From positions 21,640,001 through 21,704,000 of the forward strand of contig NC_079876.1 of NCBI RefSeq assembly GCF_029227915.1: a stretch of DNA of 64,000 nt, in the 5' to 3' direction. Both the position numbers and the translations under genes were made by a program. The notes beneath the pieces were generated by a model. That model was not told where the DNA came from. It searched no databases and worked only from the letters and a program-made list of their open reading frames with translations. Shown one piece after another: positions 34,100-49,200 of the stretch; within the stretch, counting starts at the first letter, position 1; every line of letters begins with the position of its first letter. The stretch is from Hydractinia symbiolongicarpus. Lineage: Eukaryota > Cnidaria > Hydrozoa > Anthoathecata > Hydractiniidae.

Positions 34100-37000
34100 T
34101 AACAGCATTTAGAGATCTGTACACGTAGTTAATGGTGTTGTAAGGCCATGGGTCGATGGAAAACAACTTTGGACGACGTAGACCATTGAGAGTGGACGGA
34201 ATAGACCGGTGGTAACCTGCGCAGGCACGTGGAACCACTTGATTTACGTGTAAGACCTTTTTTAACCGTCAAAAGGCCATATAACGGCCTTTAGAGGCTT
34301 GTACACGTAGTTGACGGTGTTGTAAGTCTATGGTGCATTGAAAAACGACTTTGGACGACGTAGACCATTGATAGTGGAAGGACTAGACAAAAGGTAACCT
34401 GCGCTAACGCATGGAAGCACGTGTTTTTCGTGCAAGGACTTTATTGAGCGGCAAAAGGCCATAAAGCAGCATTTAGAGGTCTGTACACGTAGCTGACAGT
34501 GTTCTAAAGTCATGGCTCGATGGAAAACGAATTGGGACGTCGTAGTACGTTGAGAGTGGAAGGACTAGACCCATCGTAACGTGCGCGGGCACGTAAAGCT
34601 ATGTGATTCACATGTAAGACCTTTCCTAGGCATCAAAGGCCATATAACTGCCTTTAGAGGCATGTGCACGCAGTTGACGGTTTTGTAAGGCTATAGCGCA
34701 ATGAAAAAGGACTTGAGACGTCCTGGTCCATTGAGTGTGGGAGGAATAGACCGATGGTAACCTGCGCTAAAGCATGGAAGCACGTGTTTTCCGTGCAAGG
34801 ACTTTATTGGGTTGCAAAATGCCATAAAGCAGCATTTAGAGGTCAGTACACGTAGTTGACAGTGTTTTAAAGTCATGGCTCTATAGAAAACGAGTTGGGA
34901 CGTCGTAGTACATTGAGCGTGGAAGTACTAGACCCATCGTAACGTGCGCAGGCAGGTGGAACTATGTGATTCACATGTAAGACCTTTACTAGGCATCAAA
35001 GGCCATATAACAGCCTTTAGAGGCCTGTACACGTAGTTGACGGTGTTGTAAGTCTACGGCGCAACGAAAAACGACTTCGGACGACGTAGACCATTGAGGG
35101 TGGAAGGACTAGACCAATGGTAACCTGCGCTAACGCATGGAAGCACGTGTTTTACGTGTATGGCCTTTATTGAGACACAAAAAAACTTATAACAGCATTT
35201 AAAGACCTGTACACGTAGTTGACAGTGTTGTAAGGCCATGGCTCAATGGAAAACGACTTGCTTTAGAGGCCTGTGCACGCAGTTGACGGTTTTGTAAGTC
35301 TATAGCGCAATGACAAAGGACTTGGGACGTCGTAGTCTATTGAGTGTAGAAGGAATAGACCGATGGTTGTCTGTGCGAACTCATGCAACCACGTGTTTAA
35401 CGTATAAGGCCTTTATTGGGCGGGAAAAGTCCATATAACAGCATTTAGAGATCTGTACACGTAGTTAATGGTGTTGTAAGGCCATGGGTCGATGGAAAAC
35501 AACTTTGGACGACGTAGACCATTGAGAGTGGACGGAATAGACCGGTGGTAACCTGCGCAGGCACGTGGAACCACTTGATTTACGTGTAAGACCTTTTTTA
35601 ACCGTCAAAAGGCCATATAACGGCCTTTAGAGGCTTGTACACGTAGTTGACGGTGTTGTAAGTCTATGGTGCATTGAAAAACGACTTTGGACGACGTAGA
35701 CCATTGATAGTGGAAGGACTAGACAAAAGGTAACCTGCGCTAACGCATGGAAGCACGTGTTTTTCGTGCAAGGACTTTATTGAGCGGCAAAAGGCCATAA
35801 AGCAGCATTTAGAGGTCTGTACACGTAGCTGACAGTGTTCTAAAGTCATGGCTCGATGGAAAACGAATTGGGACGTCGTAGTACGTTGAGAGTGAAAGGA
35901 CTAGACCCATCGTAACGTGCGCGGGCACGTAAAACTATGTGATTCACATGTAAGACCTTTCCTAGGCATCAAAGGCCATATAACTGCCTTTAGAGGCATG
36001 TGCACGCAGTTGACGGTTTTGTAAGGCTATAGCGCAATGAAAAAGGACTTGAGACGTCCTGGTCCATTGAGTGTGGGAGGAATAGACCAATGGCAACCTG
36101 CGCTAAAGCATGGAAGCACGTGTTTTCCGTGCAAGGACTTTATTGGGTGGCAAAATGCCATAAAGCAGCATTTAGAGGTCAGTACACGTAGTTGACAGTG
36201 TTTTAAAGTCATGGCTCTATAGAAAACGAGTTGGGACGTCGTAGTACATTGAGCGTGGAAGTACTAGACCCATCGTAACGTGCGCAGGCAGGTGGAACTA
36301 TGTGATTCACATGTAAGACCTTTACTAGGCATCAAAGGCCATATAACAGCCTTTAGAGGCCTGTACACGTAGTTGACGGTGTTGTAAGTCTACGGCGCAA
36401 CGAAAAACGACTTCGGACGACGTAGACCATTGAGGGTGGAAGGACTAGACCAATGGTAACCTGCGCTAACGCATGGAAGCACGTGTTTTACGTGTATGGC
36501 CTTTATTGAGACACAAAAGAACTTATAACAGCATTTAAAGACCTGTACACGTAGTTGACAGTGTTGTAAGGCCATGGCTCAATGGAAAACGACTTGCTTT
36601 AGAGGCCTGTGCACGCAGTTGACGGTTTTGTAAGTCTATAGCGCAATGACAAAGGACTTGGGACGTCGTAGTCTATTGAGTGTAGAAGGAATAGACCGAT
36701 GGTTGTCTGTGCGAACTCATGCAACCACGTGTTTAACGTATAAGGCCTTTATTGGGCGGGAAAAGTCCATATAACAGCATTTAGAGATCTGTACACGTAG
36801 TTAATGGTGTTGTAAGGCCATGGGTCGATGGAAAACAACTTTGGACGACGTAGACCATTGAGAGTGGACGGAATAGACCGGTGGTAACCTGCGCAGGCAC
36901 GTGGAACCACTTGATTTACGTGTAAGACCTTTTTTAACCGTCAAAAGGCCATATAACGGCCTTTAGAGGCTTGTACACGTAGTTGACGGTGTTGTAAGTC

Positions 37001-37440
37001 TATGGTGCATTGAAAAACGACTTTGGACGACGTAGACCATTGATAGTGGAAGGACTAGACAAAAGGTAACCTGCGCTAACGCATGGAAGCACGTGTTTTT
37101 CGTGCAAGGACTTTATTGAGCGGCAAAAGGCCATAAAGCAGCATTTAGAGGTCTGTACACGTAGCTGACAGTGTTCTAAAGTCATGGCTCGATGGAAAAC
37201 GAATTGGGACGTCGTAGTACGTTGAGAGTGGAAGGACTAGACCCATCGTAACGTGCGCGGGCACGTAAAACTATGTGATTCACATGTAAGACCTTTCCTA
37301 GGCATCAAAGGCCATATAACTGCCTTTAGAGGCATGTGCACGCAGTTGACGGTTTTGTAAGGCTATAGCGCAATGAAAAAGGACTTGAGACGTCCTGGTC
37401 CATTGAGTGTGGGAGGAATAGACCGATGGTAACCTGTGGT
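34100..37440. repeat. Higher-order repeat, period 1336 bp, two and a half copies
   Basis: Landmarks at 34328, 35664 and 37000, and at 34691/36027 and 35054/36390, are 1336 apart. The period is eight monomers minus 120 bp and each unit carries one truncated monomer (35259 and 36595). The copies are near identical, with a few single-base differences. Confidence 0.9.
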
Positions 37441-39539
37441 AACGCATGGAAGCACGTGGTTTACGTGCAAGGACTTTATTGAGCGGCAAAAGGCCATAAA
37501 GCAGCATTTAGAGGTCTGTACACGTAGTTGACAGTATTTTAAAGTAATGGCTCGATGGAAAACGAATTGGGACGTCGTAGTACATGGAGAGTGGAAGGAG
37601 TAGACTCATCGTAACGTGCGCGGGCACATGGAACTATGTCATTCACATGCAAGACCTTTACTAGGCATCAAAAGGCCATATAAAAGACCTTACAGGCCTG
37701 TGCACGCAGTTGACGGTTTTGTAAGGCTATAGCGCAATGACAAAGGACTTGGGACCTCGTAGTCTATTGAGTGTAGAAGGAATAGACCGATGGTTGTCTG
37801 TGCCAACTCAGGCAACCACGTGTTTAACGTATATGGCCTTTATTGGGCGGGAAAAGTCCATATAACAGCCTGTAGAGGCCTGTACACGTAGTTGACGGTG
37901 TTGTAAGGGAATGACTCGATGGAAAACGACTTTGAACGTCGTAGTGCATTGACGGTGGAAGGACTAGACCCATCGTAACGTGCGCGGGCACGTGGAACTA
38001 TGTCATTCACATGTAAGACCTTTACTAGGCATCAAAAGGCCATATAACAGACTTTAGAGGCCTGTGCACGCAGTTGACGGTTTTGTAAGGCTATAGCGCA
38101 ATGACAAAGGACTTGGGACGTCGTAGTCTATTGAGTGTAGAAGGAATAGACCGATGGTTATCTGTGCAAACTCAGGCAACCACGTGTTTAACGTATCAGA
38201 CCTTTATTGGGCGGGAAAAGTCCATATAACAGCATTTAGAGATCTGTACACGTAGTTGACGGTGTTGTAAGGCCATTGCTCGATGGAAAACGACTTTGGA
38301 CGGCGTAGACCATTGAGAGTGGACGAAATAGACCGGTGGTAACCTGCGCAGGCACGTGGAACCACTTGATTTACGTGCAAGGCCTTTTTTAGGCGTCAAA
38401 AGGCCATATAACGGCCTTTAGAGGCCTGTACACGTAGTTGACGGTGTTGTAGGGCTATAGCGCAATGACAAAGGACTTGGGACGTCGTAGTCTATTGAGA
38501 GTGGAAGGACTAGACCGATGGTAACCTGCGCTAACGCATGGAAGCACGTGTTTTACGTGTAAGGCCTTTATTAGGCCGCAAAAGGCCATATAACAGCCTG
38601 TAGAGGCCTGTACTCGTAATTGACGGTTTTGTAAGGCTATAACGCAATGAAAAAGGACTTGGGACGTCCTAGTCTATTGAGTGTGGGAGGAATACACCGA
38701 TGGTAACCTGCGCTAACGCATTTAAGCACGTGTTTTACGTGCAAGGACTTTATTGAGCGGCAAAAGGCCATAAAGCAGCATTTAGAGGTCTGTAAACGTA
38801 GTTGACAGTGTTCTAAAGTCATGGATCGATGGAAAACGAATTGGGACGTCTTAGTACATTGAGAGTGGAAGGACTAGACCCATCGTAACGTGCGCGGGCA
38901 CGTGGAACTATGTGATTCACATGAAAGACTTTCACTAGGCATCAAAGGCCATATAACAGCCTTTAGAAGCCTGTGCACGCAGTTGACGGTTATGTAAGGC
39001 TATGGCGCAATGACAAAGGACTTGGGACGTCGTAGTCTATTGAGTGTAGAAGGAATAGACCGATGGTTGTCTGTGCGAACTCAGGCAACCACGTGTTTAA
39101 CGTATAAGGCCTTTATTGGGCGGGAAAAGTCCATATAACAGCATTTAGAGATCTGTACACGTAGTTGATAGTGTTGTGAGGCCATGGCTCGATGGAAAAC
39201 GACTTTGGACGGCGTAGACCATTGAGAGTGGACGAAATAGACCGGTGGTAACCTGCGCAGGCACGTGGAACCACTTGATTTACGTGTAAGAACTTTTTTA
39301 GCCGTCAAAAGGCCATATAACGGCCTTTAGAGGCCTGTACACGTAGTTGACGGTGTTGCAAGGGCATGGCTCGATGGAAAACGACTTGGGACGACGTAGG
39401 CCATTGAGAAAGGACGGAATCTACCGGTGGCAACCTGCGCTAACGCATGGAAGCACGTGTTTTACGTGTAAGGCCTTTATTAGGCCGCAAAAGGCCATAT
39501 AACAGCCTTTAGAGGCCTGTACACGTAGTTGACGGTGTT

Positions 39540-42220
39540 GTAAGTGCATGGCACGATGGAAAACGACTTGGGACGACGTAGACCATTAAGAGTGGACGGA
39601 ATCGACCGGTGGTAACCTGCGCAGGCACGTTGAACCACTTGATTTACGTGTAAGACCTTTTCTAGGCGTCAAAAGGCCATATAACGGCCTTTAGAGGCCT
39701 GTACACGTAGTTGACTGTGTTGTAAGTCTATGGCGCATTGAAAAACGACTTTAGACGACGTAGACCGTTGAGAGTGGAAGGCCTAGACCGATGGTAACCT
39801 GCGCTAACGCATGGAAGCACGTGTTTTACGTGTAAGGCCTTTATTGAGAGGCAAAAGGCCATGTAAAAGCATTTAGAGGCCTGTACTCGTAATTGACTCT
39901 TTTGTAAGGCTATAGCGCAACGAAAAAGGACTTGGGACGTTCTAGTTCATTGAGTGTGGGAGAAATAGACCGATGGTAACCTGCGCTAACGCATGGAAGC
40001 ACGTATTTTACGTGCAAGGACTTCATTAAACGGCAATAGGCCATAAAGCAGCATTTAGAGGTCTGTAAACGTAGTTGACAGTGTTCTAAAGTCATGGATC
40101 GATGGAAATCGAATTGGGACGTCGCAGTACATTGAGAGTGGAAGGACTAGACCCATCGTAACGTGCGCGGGCACGTGGAACAATGTGATTCACATGAAAG
40201 ACTTTCACTATGCATCAAAGGCCATATAACAGCCTTTAGAAGCCTGTGCACGCAGTTGACGGTTTTGTAAGGCTATAGGGCAATGACAAAGGACTTGGGA
40301 CGTCGTAGTTTATTGAGTGTAGAAGGAATAGACCGATGGTTGTCTGTGCGAACTCAGGCAACCACGTGTTTAACGTATAAGGCCTTTATTGGGCGGGAAA
40401 AATCCATATAACAGCATTTAGAGATCTGTACACGTAGTTGATGGTGTTGTAAGGCCATGGCTCGATGGAAAACAACTTTGGGCGACGTAGACCATTGAGA
40501 GTGGAAGGAATAGACCGATGGTAACATGCGCTAACGCCTGCAAGCACGTGTTTTGCGTGTAAGGCCTTTATTAGGCCGCAAAAGGCCATATAACAGCCTT
40601 TAGAGGCCTGTACACGTAGTTGACGGTGTTGTAAGGGCATGGCACGATGGAAAACGACTTGGGACGACGTAGACCATTGAGAGTGGACGGAATCGACCGG
40701 TGGTAACCTGCGCAGGCACGTTGAACCACTTGATTTACGTGTAAGACCTTTTCTAGGCGTCAAAAGGCCATATAACAGCCTTTAGAGGCATGTGCACGCA
40801 GTTGACGGTGTTGTAAGGCTATAGCGCAATGACAAAGGACTTGGGACGTCGTAGTCTATTGAGAGTGGAAGGACTAGACCGATGGTAACCTGCGCTAACG
40901 CATGGAAGCACGTGTTTTACGTGTAAGGCCTTTATTAGGCCGCAAAAGGCCATATAACAGCCTTTAGAGGCCTGTACACGTAGTTGACGGTGTTGTAAGG
41001 GCATGGCACGATGGAAAACGACTTGGGACGACGTAGACCATTAAGAGTGGACGGAATCGACCGGTGGTAACCTGCGCAGGCACGTTGAACCACTTGATTT
41101 ACGTGTAAGACCTTTTCTAGGCGTCAAAAGGCCATATAACGGCCTTTAGAGGCCTGTACACGTAGTTGACTGTGTTGTAAGTCTATGGCGCATTGAAAAA
41201 CGACTTTAGACGACGTAGACCGTTGAGAGTGGAAGGCCTAGACCGATGGTAACCTGCGCTAACGCATGGAAGCACGTGTTTTACGTGTAAGGCCTTTATT
41301 GAGAGGCAAAAGGCCATGTAAAAGCATTTAGAGGCCTGTACTCGTAATTGACTCTTTTGTAAGGCTATAGCGCAACGAAAAAGGACTTGGGACGTTCTAG
41401 TTCATTGAGTGTGGGAGAAATAGACCGATGGTAACCTGCGCTAACGCATGGAAGCACGTATTTTACGTGCAAGGACTTCATTAAACGGCAATAGGCCATA
41501 AAGCAGCATTTAGAGGTCTGTAAACGTAGTTGACAGTGTTCTAAAGTCATGGATCGATGGAAATCGAATTGGGACGTCGCAGTACATTGAGAGTGGAAGG
41601 ACTAGACCCATCGTAACGTGCGCGGGCACGTGGAACAATGTGATTCACATGAAAGACTTTCACTATGCATCAAAGGCCATATAACAGCCTTTAGAAGCCT
41701 GTGCACGCAGTTGACGGTTTTGTAAGGCTATAGGGCAATGACAAAGGACTTGGGACGTCGTAGTTTATTGAGTGTAGAAGGAATAGACCGATGGTTGTCT
41801 GTGCGAACTCAGGCAACCACGTGTTTAACGTATAAGGCCTTTATTGGGCGGGAAAAATCCATATAACAGCATTTAGAGATCTGTACACGTAGTTGATGGT
41901 GTTGTAAGGCCATGGCTCGATGGAAAACAACTTTGGGCGACGTAGACCATTGAGAGTGGAAGGAATAGACCGATGGTAACATGCGCTAACGCCTGCAAGC
42001 ACGTGTTTTGCGTGTAAGGCCTTTATTAGGCCGCAAAAGGCCATATAACAGCCTTTAGAGGCCTGTACACGTAGTTGACGGTGTTGTAAGGGCATGGCAC
42101 GATGGAAAACGACTTGGGACGACGTAGACCATTGAGAGTGGACGGAATCGACCGGTGGTAACCTGCGCAGGCACGTTGAACCACTTGATTTACGTGTAAG
42201 ACCTTTTCTAGGCGTCAAAA
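39540..42220. repeat. Higher-order repeat, period 1455 bp
   Basis: 39910/41365 and 40386/41841 are 1455 apart, eight monomers less one base. Using the classes described in Part 2, the unit reads i, i, iv, ii, i, iii, i, iii. It has the same monomer number as the 28.9-31.7 kb block but is a different unit. Confidence 0.88.
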
Positions 42221-42239
42221 GGCCATATAACGGCCTTTA

Positions 42240-45200
42240 GAGGCCTGTACACGTAGTTGACGGTGTTGTAAGTCTATGGCGCATTGAAAAACGACTTTAG
42301 ACGACGTAGACCATTGAGAGTGGAAAGACTAGACCGATGGTAACCTGCGCTAACGCATGGAAGCACGTGTTTTACGTGTATGGCCTTTATTGAGAGGCAA
42401 AAGGCCATGTAAAAGCATTTAGAGGCCTGTACTCGTAATTGAGTCTTTTGAAAGGCTATAGCGCAATGAAAAAGGACTTGGGACGTTCTAGTGCATTGAG
42501 TGTGAGAGAAATAGACCGATGGTAACCTGCGCTAACGCATGGAAGCACGTATTTTACGTGCAAGGACTTTATTAAACGGCAATAGGCCATAAAGCAGCAT
42601 TTAGAGGTCTGTAAACGTAGTTGACAGTGTTCTAAAGTCATGGATTGATGGAAAACGACTATGGACGGCGTAGATCATTGAGAGTGGACGAAATAGACCG
42701 GTGGTAACCTGTGCAGGCACGTGGAACAACTTGATTTACGTGTAAGAACTTTTTTAGGCGTCAAAAGGCCATATAACGGCCTTTAGAGGCCTGTACACGT
42801 AGTTGACGGTGTTGTAAGTCTATGGCGCATTGAAAAACAACTTTGAGCGACGTAGACCATTGAGAGTGGAAGGAATAGACCGATGGTAACATGTGCTAAC
42901 GCATGGAAGCACGTGTTTTACGTGTAAGGCCTTTATTAGGCTGCAAAAGGCCATATAACAGCCTTTAGAGGCCTGTACACGTAGTTGACGGTGTTGTAAG
43001 GGCATGGCTCGATGGAAAACGACTTGGGACGACGTAGACCATTGAGAGTGGACGGAATCGACCGGTGGTAACCTGCGCAAGCACGTGGAACCACTTGATT
43101 TACGTGTAAGACCTTTTCTAGTCGTCAAAAGGCCATATAACGGCCTTTAGAGGCCTGTACACGTAGTTGACGGTGTTGTAAGTCTATGGCGCATTGAAAA
43201 ACGACTTTAGACGACGTAGACCATTGAGAGTGGAAAGACTAGACCGATGGTAACCTGCGCTAACGCATGGAAGCACGTGTTTTACGTGTATGGCCTTTAT
43301 TGAGAGGCAAAAGGCCATTTAAAAGCATTTAGAGGCCTGTACTCGTAATTGACTGTTTTGTAAGGCTATAGCGCGATGAAAAAAGACTTGGGACGTTCTA
43401 GTTCATTGAGTGTGGGAGAAATAGACCGATGGTAACCTGCGCTAACGCATGGAAGCACGTATTTTACGTGCAAGGACTTTATTAAACGGCAATAGGCCAT
43501 AAAGCAGCATTTAGAGGTCTGTAAACGTAGTTGACAGTGTTCTAAAGTCATGGATCGATGGAAATCGAATTGGGACGTCGTAGTACATGGAGACTGGAAG
43601 GAGTAGACACATCGTAACGTGCGCGGGCACATGGAACTATGTGATTCACATGTAAGACCTTTACTAGGCATCAAAAGGCCATATAACAGACTTTAGTGGC
43701 CTGTGCACGCAGTTGACGGTTTTGTAAGGCTATAGCGCAATGACAAAGGACTTGGGACGTCTTGTTTATTGAGTGTAGAAGGAATAGACCGATGGTTGTC
43801 TGTGCGAACTCAGGCAACCACGTGTTTAACGTATAAGGCCTTTATTGGGCGTGAAAAATCCATATAACAGCATTTAGAGATCTGTACACGTAGTTGATGG
43901 TGTTGTAAGGCCATGGCTCGATGGAAAACGACTTTGGACGGCGTAGATCATAGAGAGTGGACGAAATAGACCGGTGGTAACCTGCGCAGGCACGTGGAAC
44001 CACTTGATTTACGTGTAAGAACTTTTTTAGGCGTCAAAAGGCCATATAACGGCCTTTAGAGGCCTGTACACGTAGTTGACGGTGTTGTAAGTCTATGGCG
44101 CATTGAAAAACAACTTTGGGCGACGTAGACCATTGAGAGTGGAAGGAATAGACCGATGGTAACATGCACTAACGCCTGCAAGCACGTGTTTTACGTGTAA
44201 GGCCTTTATTAGGCCGCAAAAGGCCATATAACAGCCTTTAGAGGCCTGTACACGTAGTTGACGGTGTTGTAAGGGCATGGCACGATGGAAAACGACTTGG
44301 GACGACGTAGACCATTGAGAGTGGACGGAATCGACCGGTGGTAACCTGCGCAGGCACGTTGAACCACTTGATTTACGTGTAAGACCTTTTCTAGGCGTCA
44401 AAAGGCCATATAACGGCCTTTAGAGGCCTGTACACGTAGTTGACGGTGTTGTAAGTCTATGGCGCATTGAAAAACGACTTTAGACGACGTAGACCATTGA
44501 GAGTGGAAAGACTAGACCGATGGTAACTTGCGCTCACGAATGGAAGCACGTGTTTTACGTGTATGGCCTTTATTGAGAGGCAAAAGGCCATGTAAAAGCA
44601 TTTAGAGGCCTGTACTCGTAATTGAGTCTTTTGAAAGGCTATAGCGCAATGAAAAAGGATTTGGGACGTTCTAGTTCATTGAGTGTGAGAGAAATAGACC
44701 GATGGTAACCTGCGCTAACGCATGGAAGCACGTATTTTACGTGCAAGGACTTTATTAAACGGCAATAGGCCATAAAGCAGCATTTAGAGGTCTGTAAACG
44801 TAGTTGACAGTGTTCTAAAGTCATGGATCGATGGAAAACGACTTTGGACGGCGTAGATCATTGAGAGTGGACGAAATAGACCGGTGGTAACCTGTGCAGG
44901 CACGTGGAACCACTTGATTTACGTGTAAGAACTTTTTTAGGCGTCAAAAGGCCATATAACGGCCTTTAGAGGCCTGTACACGTAGTTGACGGTGTTGTAA
45001 GTCTATGGCGCATTGAAAAACAACTTTGAGCGACGTAGACCATTGAGAGTGGAAGGAATAGACCGATGGTAACATGTGCTAACGCATGGAAGCACGTGTT
45101 TTACGTGTAAGGCCTTTATTAGGCCGCAAAAGGCCATATAACAGCCTTTAGAGGCCTGTACACGTAGTTGACGGTGTTGTAAGGGCATGGCTCGATGAAA

Positions 45201-45560
45201 AACGACTTGGGACGACGTAGACCATTGAGAGTGGACGGAATCGACCGGTGGTAACCTGCGTAGGCACGTGGAACCACTTGATTTACGTGTAAGACCTTTT
45301 CTAGGCGTCAAAAGGCCATATAACGGCCTTTAGAGGCCTGTACACGTAGTTGACGGTGTTGTAAGTCTATGGCGCATTGAAAAACGACTTTAGACGACGT
45401 AGACCATTGAGAGTGGAAGGCCTAGACCGAGGGTAACCTGCGCTAACGCATGGAAGCACGTGTTTTACGTGTATGGCCTTTATTGAGAGGCAAAAGGCCA
45501 TGTAAAAGCATTTAGAGGCCTATACTCGTAGTTGACGGTGTTGTAAGTCTATGGCGCATT
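42240..45560. repeat. Higher-order repeat, period 2183 bp
   Basis: 42456/44639 and 42820/45003 are 2183 apart, twelve monomers less one base. The second copy is incomplete. The copies differ at scattered single bases, more than those at 46-50 kb. Confidence 0.8.
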
Positions 45561-46249
45561 GAAAAACAACTTTGGACGACGTAGACCATTGAGAGTGGAA
45601 GGACTAGACCGATGGTAACCTGCGCTATAAAATGGAAGCACGTATTTTACGTGCAAGGACTTTATTGAACGGCAATAGGCCATAAAGCAGCATTTAGAGG
45701 TCTGTAAAGGTGGTTGACAGTTTTCTAACGTCATGGATCGATGGAAAACGAATTGGGACGTCGTAGTACATTGAGAGTGGAAGGAATAGACCCATCGTAA
45801 CGTGCGCGGACACGTGGAACCACTTGATTTATGTGTAAGACCTTTGTTAGGCATCAAAAGGCCATATAACGGCCTTTAGAAGCCTGTACACGTAGTTGAC
45901 GGTGTTGTAAGGGCTTGGCTCGATGGAAAACGACTTGGGACGACGTAGACCATTGAGAGTGGACGGAATCGACCGGTGGTAACCTGCGCAGGCACGTGGA
46001 ACCACTTGATTTACGTGTAAGACCTTTTCTAGGCGTCAAAAGGCCATATAACGGCCTTTAGAGGCCTGTACACGTAGTTGACGGTGTTGTAAGTCTATGG
46101 TGCATTGAAAAACGACTTTAGACGACGTAGAGCATTGAGAGTGGAAGGACTAGACCGATGGTAACCTGCGCTAACGCATGGAAGCACGTGGTTTACGTGC
46201 AAGGACTTTATTGAGCGGCAAAAAGCCATAAAGCAGCATTTAGAGGTCT

Positions 46250-49200
46250 GTACACGTAGTTGACAGTGTTCTAAAGTCATGGCTCGATGGAAAACGAATT
46301 GACACGTCGTAGTACATGGAGAGTGGAAGGAGTAGACACATCGTAACGTGCGCGGGCACGTGGAACTATGTAATTCACATGTAAGACCTTTACTAGGCAT
46401 CAAAAGGCCATATGACGGCCTTTACAGGCCTGTACGCGTAGTTGACGGTGTTGTAAGTCTATGGCGCATTAAAAAACGACTTTGGACGACGTAGACCATG
46501 GAGAGTGGAAGGACTAGACCGATGGTAACCTGCCCTAACGCATGGAAGCACGTGTTTTACGTGTAAGGCCTTATTAGGCCGCAAAAGGCTATATAACAGC
46601 CTGTAGAAGCCTGTACACGTAGTTGAAGGTGTTGTAAGGGCATGGCTCGATGGAAAACGACTTGGGACGACGTAGACCATTGAGAGTGGACGGAATCGAC
46701 CGGTGGTAACCTGCGCAGGCACGTGGAACCACTTGATTTACGTGTAAGACCTTTTTAGGCGTCAAAAGGCCATATAACGGCCTTTAGAGGTCTGTACACG
46801 TAGTTGACGGTGTTGTAAGTCTATGGTGCATTGAAAAACGACTTTAGACGACGTAGACCATTGAGAGTGGAAGGCCTAGACCGATGGTAACCTGCGCTAA
46901 CGCATGGAAGCACGTGTTTTACGTGTATGGCCTTTATTGAGAGGCAAAAGGCCATGTAAAAGTATTTAGAGGCCTGTACTCGTAATTGACGGTTTTGTAA
47001 GGCTATAGCGCAATGAAAAAGGACTTGGGACGTTCTAGTCCATTGAGTGTGGGAGGAATAGACCGATGGTAACCTGCGCTAACGCATGGAAGCACGTATT
47101 TCACGTGCAAGGTCTTTATTGAACGGCAATAGGCCATAAAGCAGCATTTAGAGGTCTGTAAACGTAGTTGACAGTGTTCTAAAGTCATGGATCGATGGAA
47201 AACAAATTGGGACGTCGTAGTACATTGAGAATGGAAGGACTAGACCCATCGTAACGTGCGCGGGCACGTGGAACTATGTGATTCACATGAAAGACTTTCA
47301 CTAGGCATCAAAGGCCATATAACAGACTTTAGAGGCCTGTGCACGCAGTTGACGGTTTTGTATGGCTATAGCGCAATGAAAAAGGTCTTGGGACGTCCTA
47401 GTCCATTGAGTGTGGGAGGAATAGACCGATGGTAACCTGCGGTAACGCATGGAAGCACGTGGTTTACGTGCAAGGACTTTATTGAGCGGCAAAAAGCCAT
47501 AAAGCAGCATTTAGAGGTCTGTACACGTAGTTGACAGTGTTCTAAAGTCATGGCTCGATGGAAAACGAATTGGGACGTCGTAGTACATGGAGAGTGGAAG
47601 GAGTAGACACATCGTAACGTGCGCGGGCATGTGGAACTATGTGATTCACATGTAAGACCTTTACTAGGCATCAAAAGGCCATATGACGGCCTTTACAGGC
47701 CTGTACGCGTAGTTGACGGTGTTGTAAGTCTATGGCGCATTAAAAAACGACTTTGGACGACGTAGACCATGGAGAGTGGAAGGACTAGACCGATGGTAAC
47801 CTGCCCTAACGCATGGAAGCACGTGTTTTACGTGTAAGGCCTTTATTAGGCCACAAAAGGACATTAGTTGACGGTGTTGTAAGGGCATGGCTCGATAGAA
47901 AACGACTTGGAACGTCGTAGTCCATTGACGGTGGAAGGACTAGTCCCATCGTAACGTGCGCGGGCACGTGGAACTATGTCATTCACATGTAAGACCTTTA
48001 CTAGGCATCAAAAGGCCATATAACAAACTTTAGAGGTCTGTGCACGCAGTTCACGGTTTTGTAAGGCTTTAGCGCAATGACAAAGTACTTGGGACGTCGT
48101 AGTCTATTGAGTGTAGAAGGAATAGACCGATGGTTGTCTGTGCGAGCTCATGCAACTACGTGTTTAACGTATGAGGCCTTTATTAGGCGGGAAAAGTCCA
48201 TAAAACAGCATTGAGAGACCTGTACACGTAGTTGACGGTGTTGTAAGTCTATGGCGCATTGAAAAACGACTTTGGCGACGTAGACCATTGAGAGTGGAAG
48301 GACTAGACCGATGGTAACCTGCGCTAACGCATGGAAGCACGTGTTTTACGTGTAAGGCCTTTATTGAGCGGCAAAAAGCCATAAAGCAGCATTTAGAGGT
48401 CTGTACACGTAGTTGACAGTGTTCTAAAGTCATGGCTCGATGGAAAACGAATTGACACGTCGTAGTACATGGAGAGTGGAAGGAGTAGACACATCGTAAC
48501 GTGCGCGGGCACGTGGAACTATGTAATTCACATGTAAGACCTTTACTAGGCATCAAAAGGCCATATGACGGCCTTTACAGGCCTGTACGCGTAGTTGACG
48601 GTGTTGTAAGTCTATGGCGCATTAAAAAACGACTTTGGACGACGTAGACCATGGAGAGTGGAAGGACTAGACCGATGGTAACCTGCCCTAACGCATGGAA
48701 GCACGTGTTTTACGTGTAAGGCCTTATTAGGCCGCAAAAGGCTATATAACAGCCTGTAGAAGCCTGTACACGTAGTTGAAGGTGTTGTAAGGGCATGGCT
48801 CGATGGAAAACGACTTGGGACGACGTAGACCATTGAGAGTGGACGGAATCGACCGGTGGTAACCTGCGCAGGCACGTGGAACCACTTGATTTACGTGTAA
48901 GACCTTTTTAGGCGTCAAAAGGCCATATAACGGCCTTTAGAGGTCTGTACACGTAGTTGACGGTGTTGTAAGTCTATGGTGCATTGAAAAACGACTTTAG
49001 ACGACGTAGACCATTGAGAGTGGAAGGCCTAGACCGATGGTAACCTGCGCTAACGCATGGAAGCACGTGTTTTACGTGTATGGCCTTTATTGAGAGGCAA
49101 AAGGCCATGTAAAAGTATTTAGAGGCCTGTACTCGTAATTGACGGTTTTGTAAGGCTATAGCGCAATGAAAAAGGACTTGGGACGTTCTAGTCCATTGAG

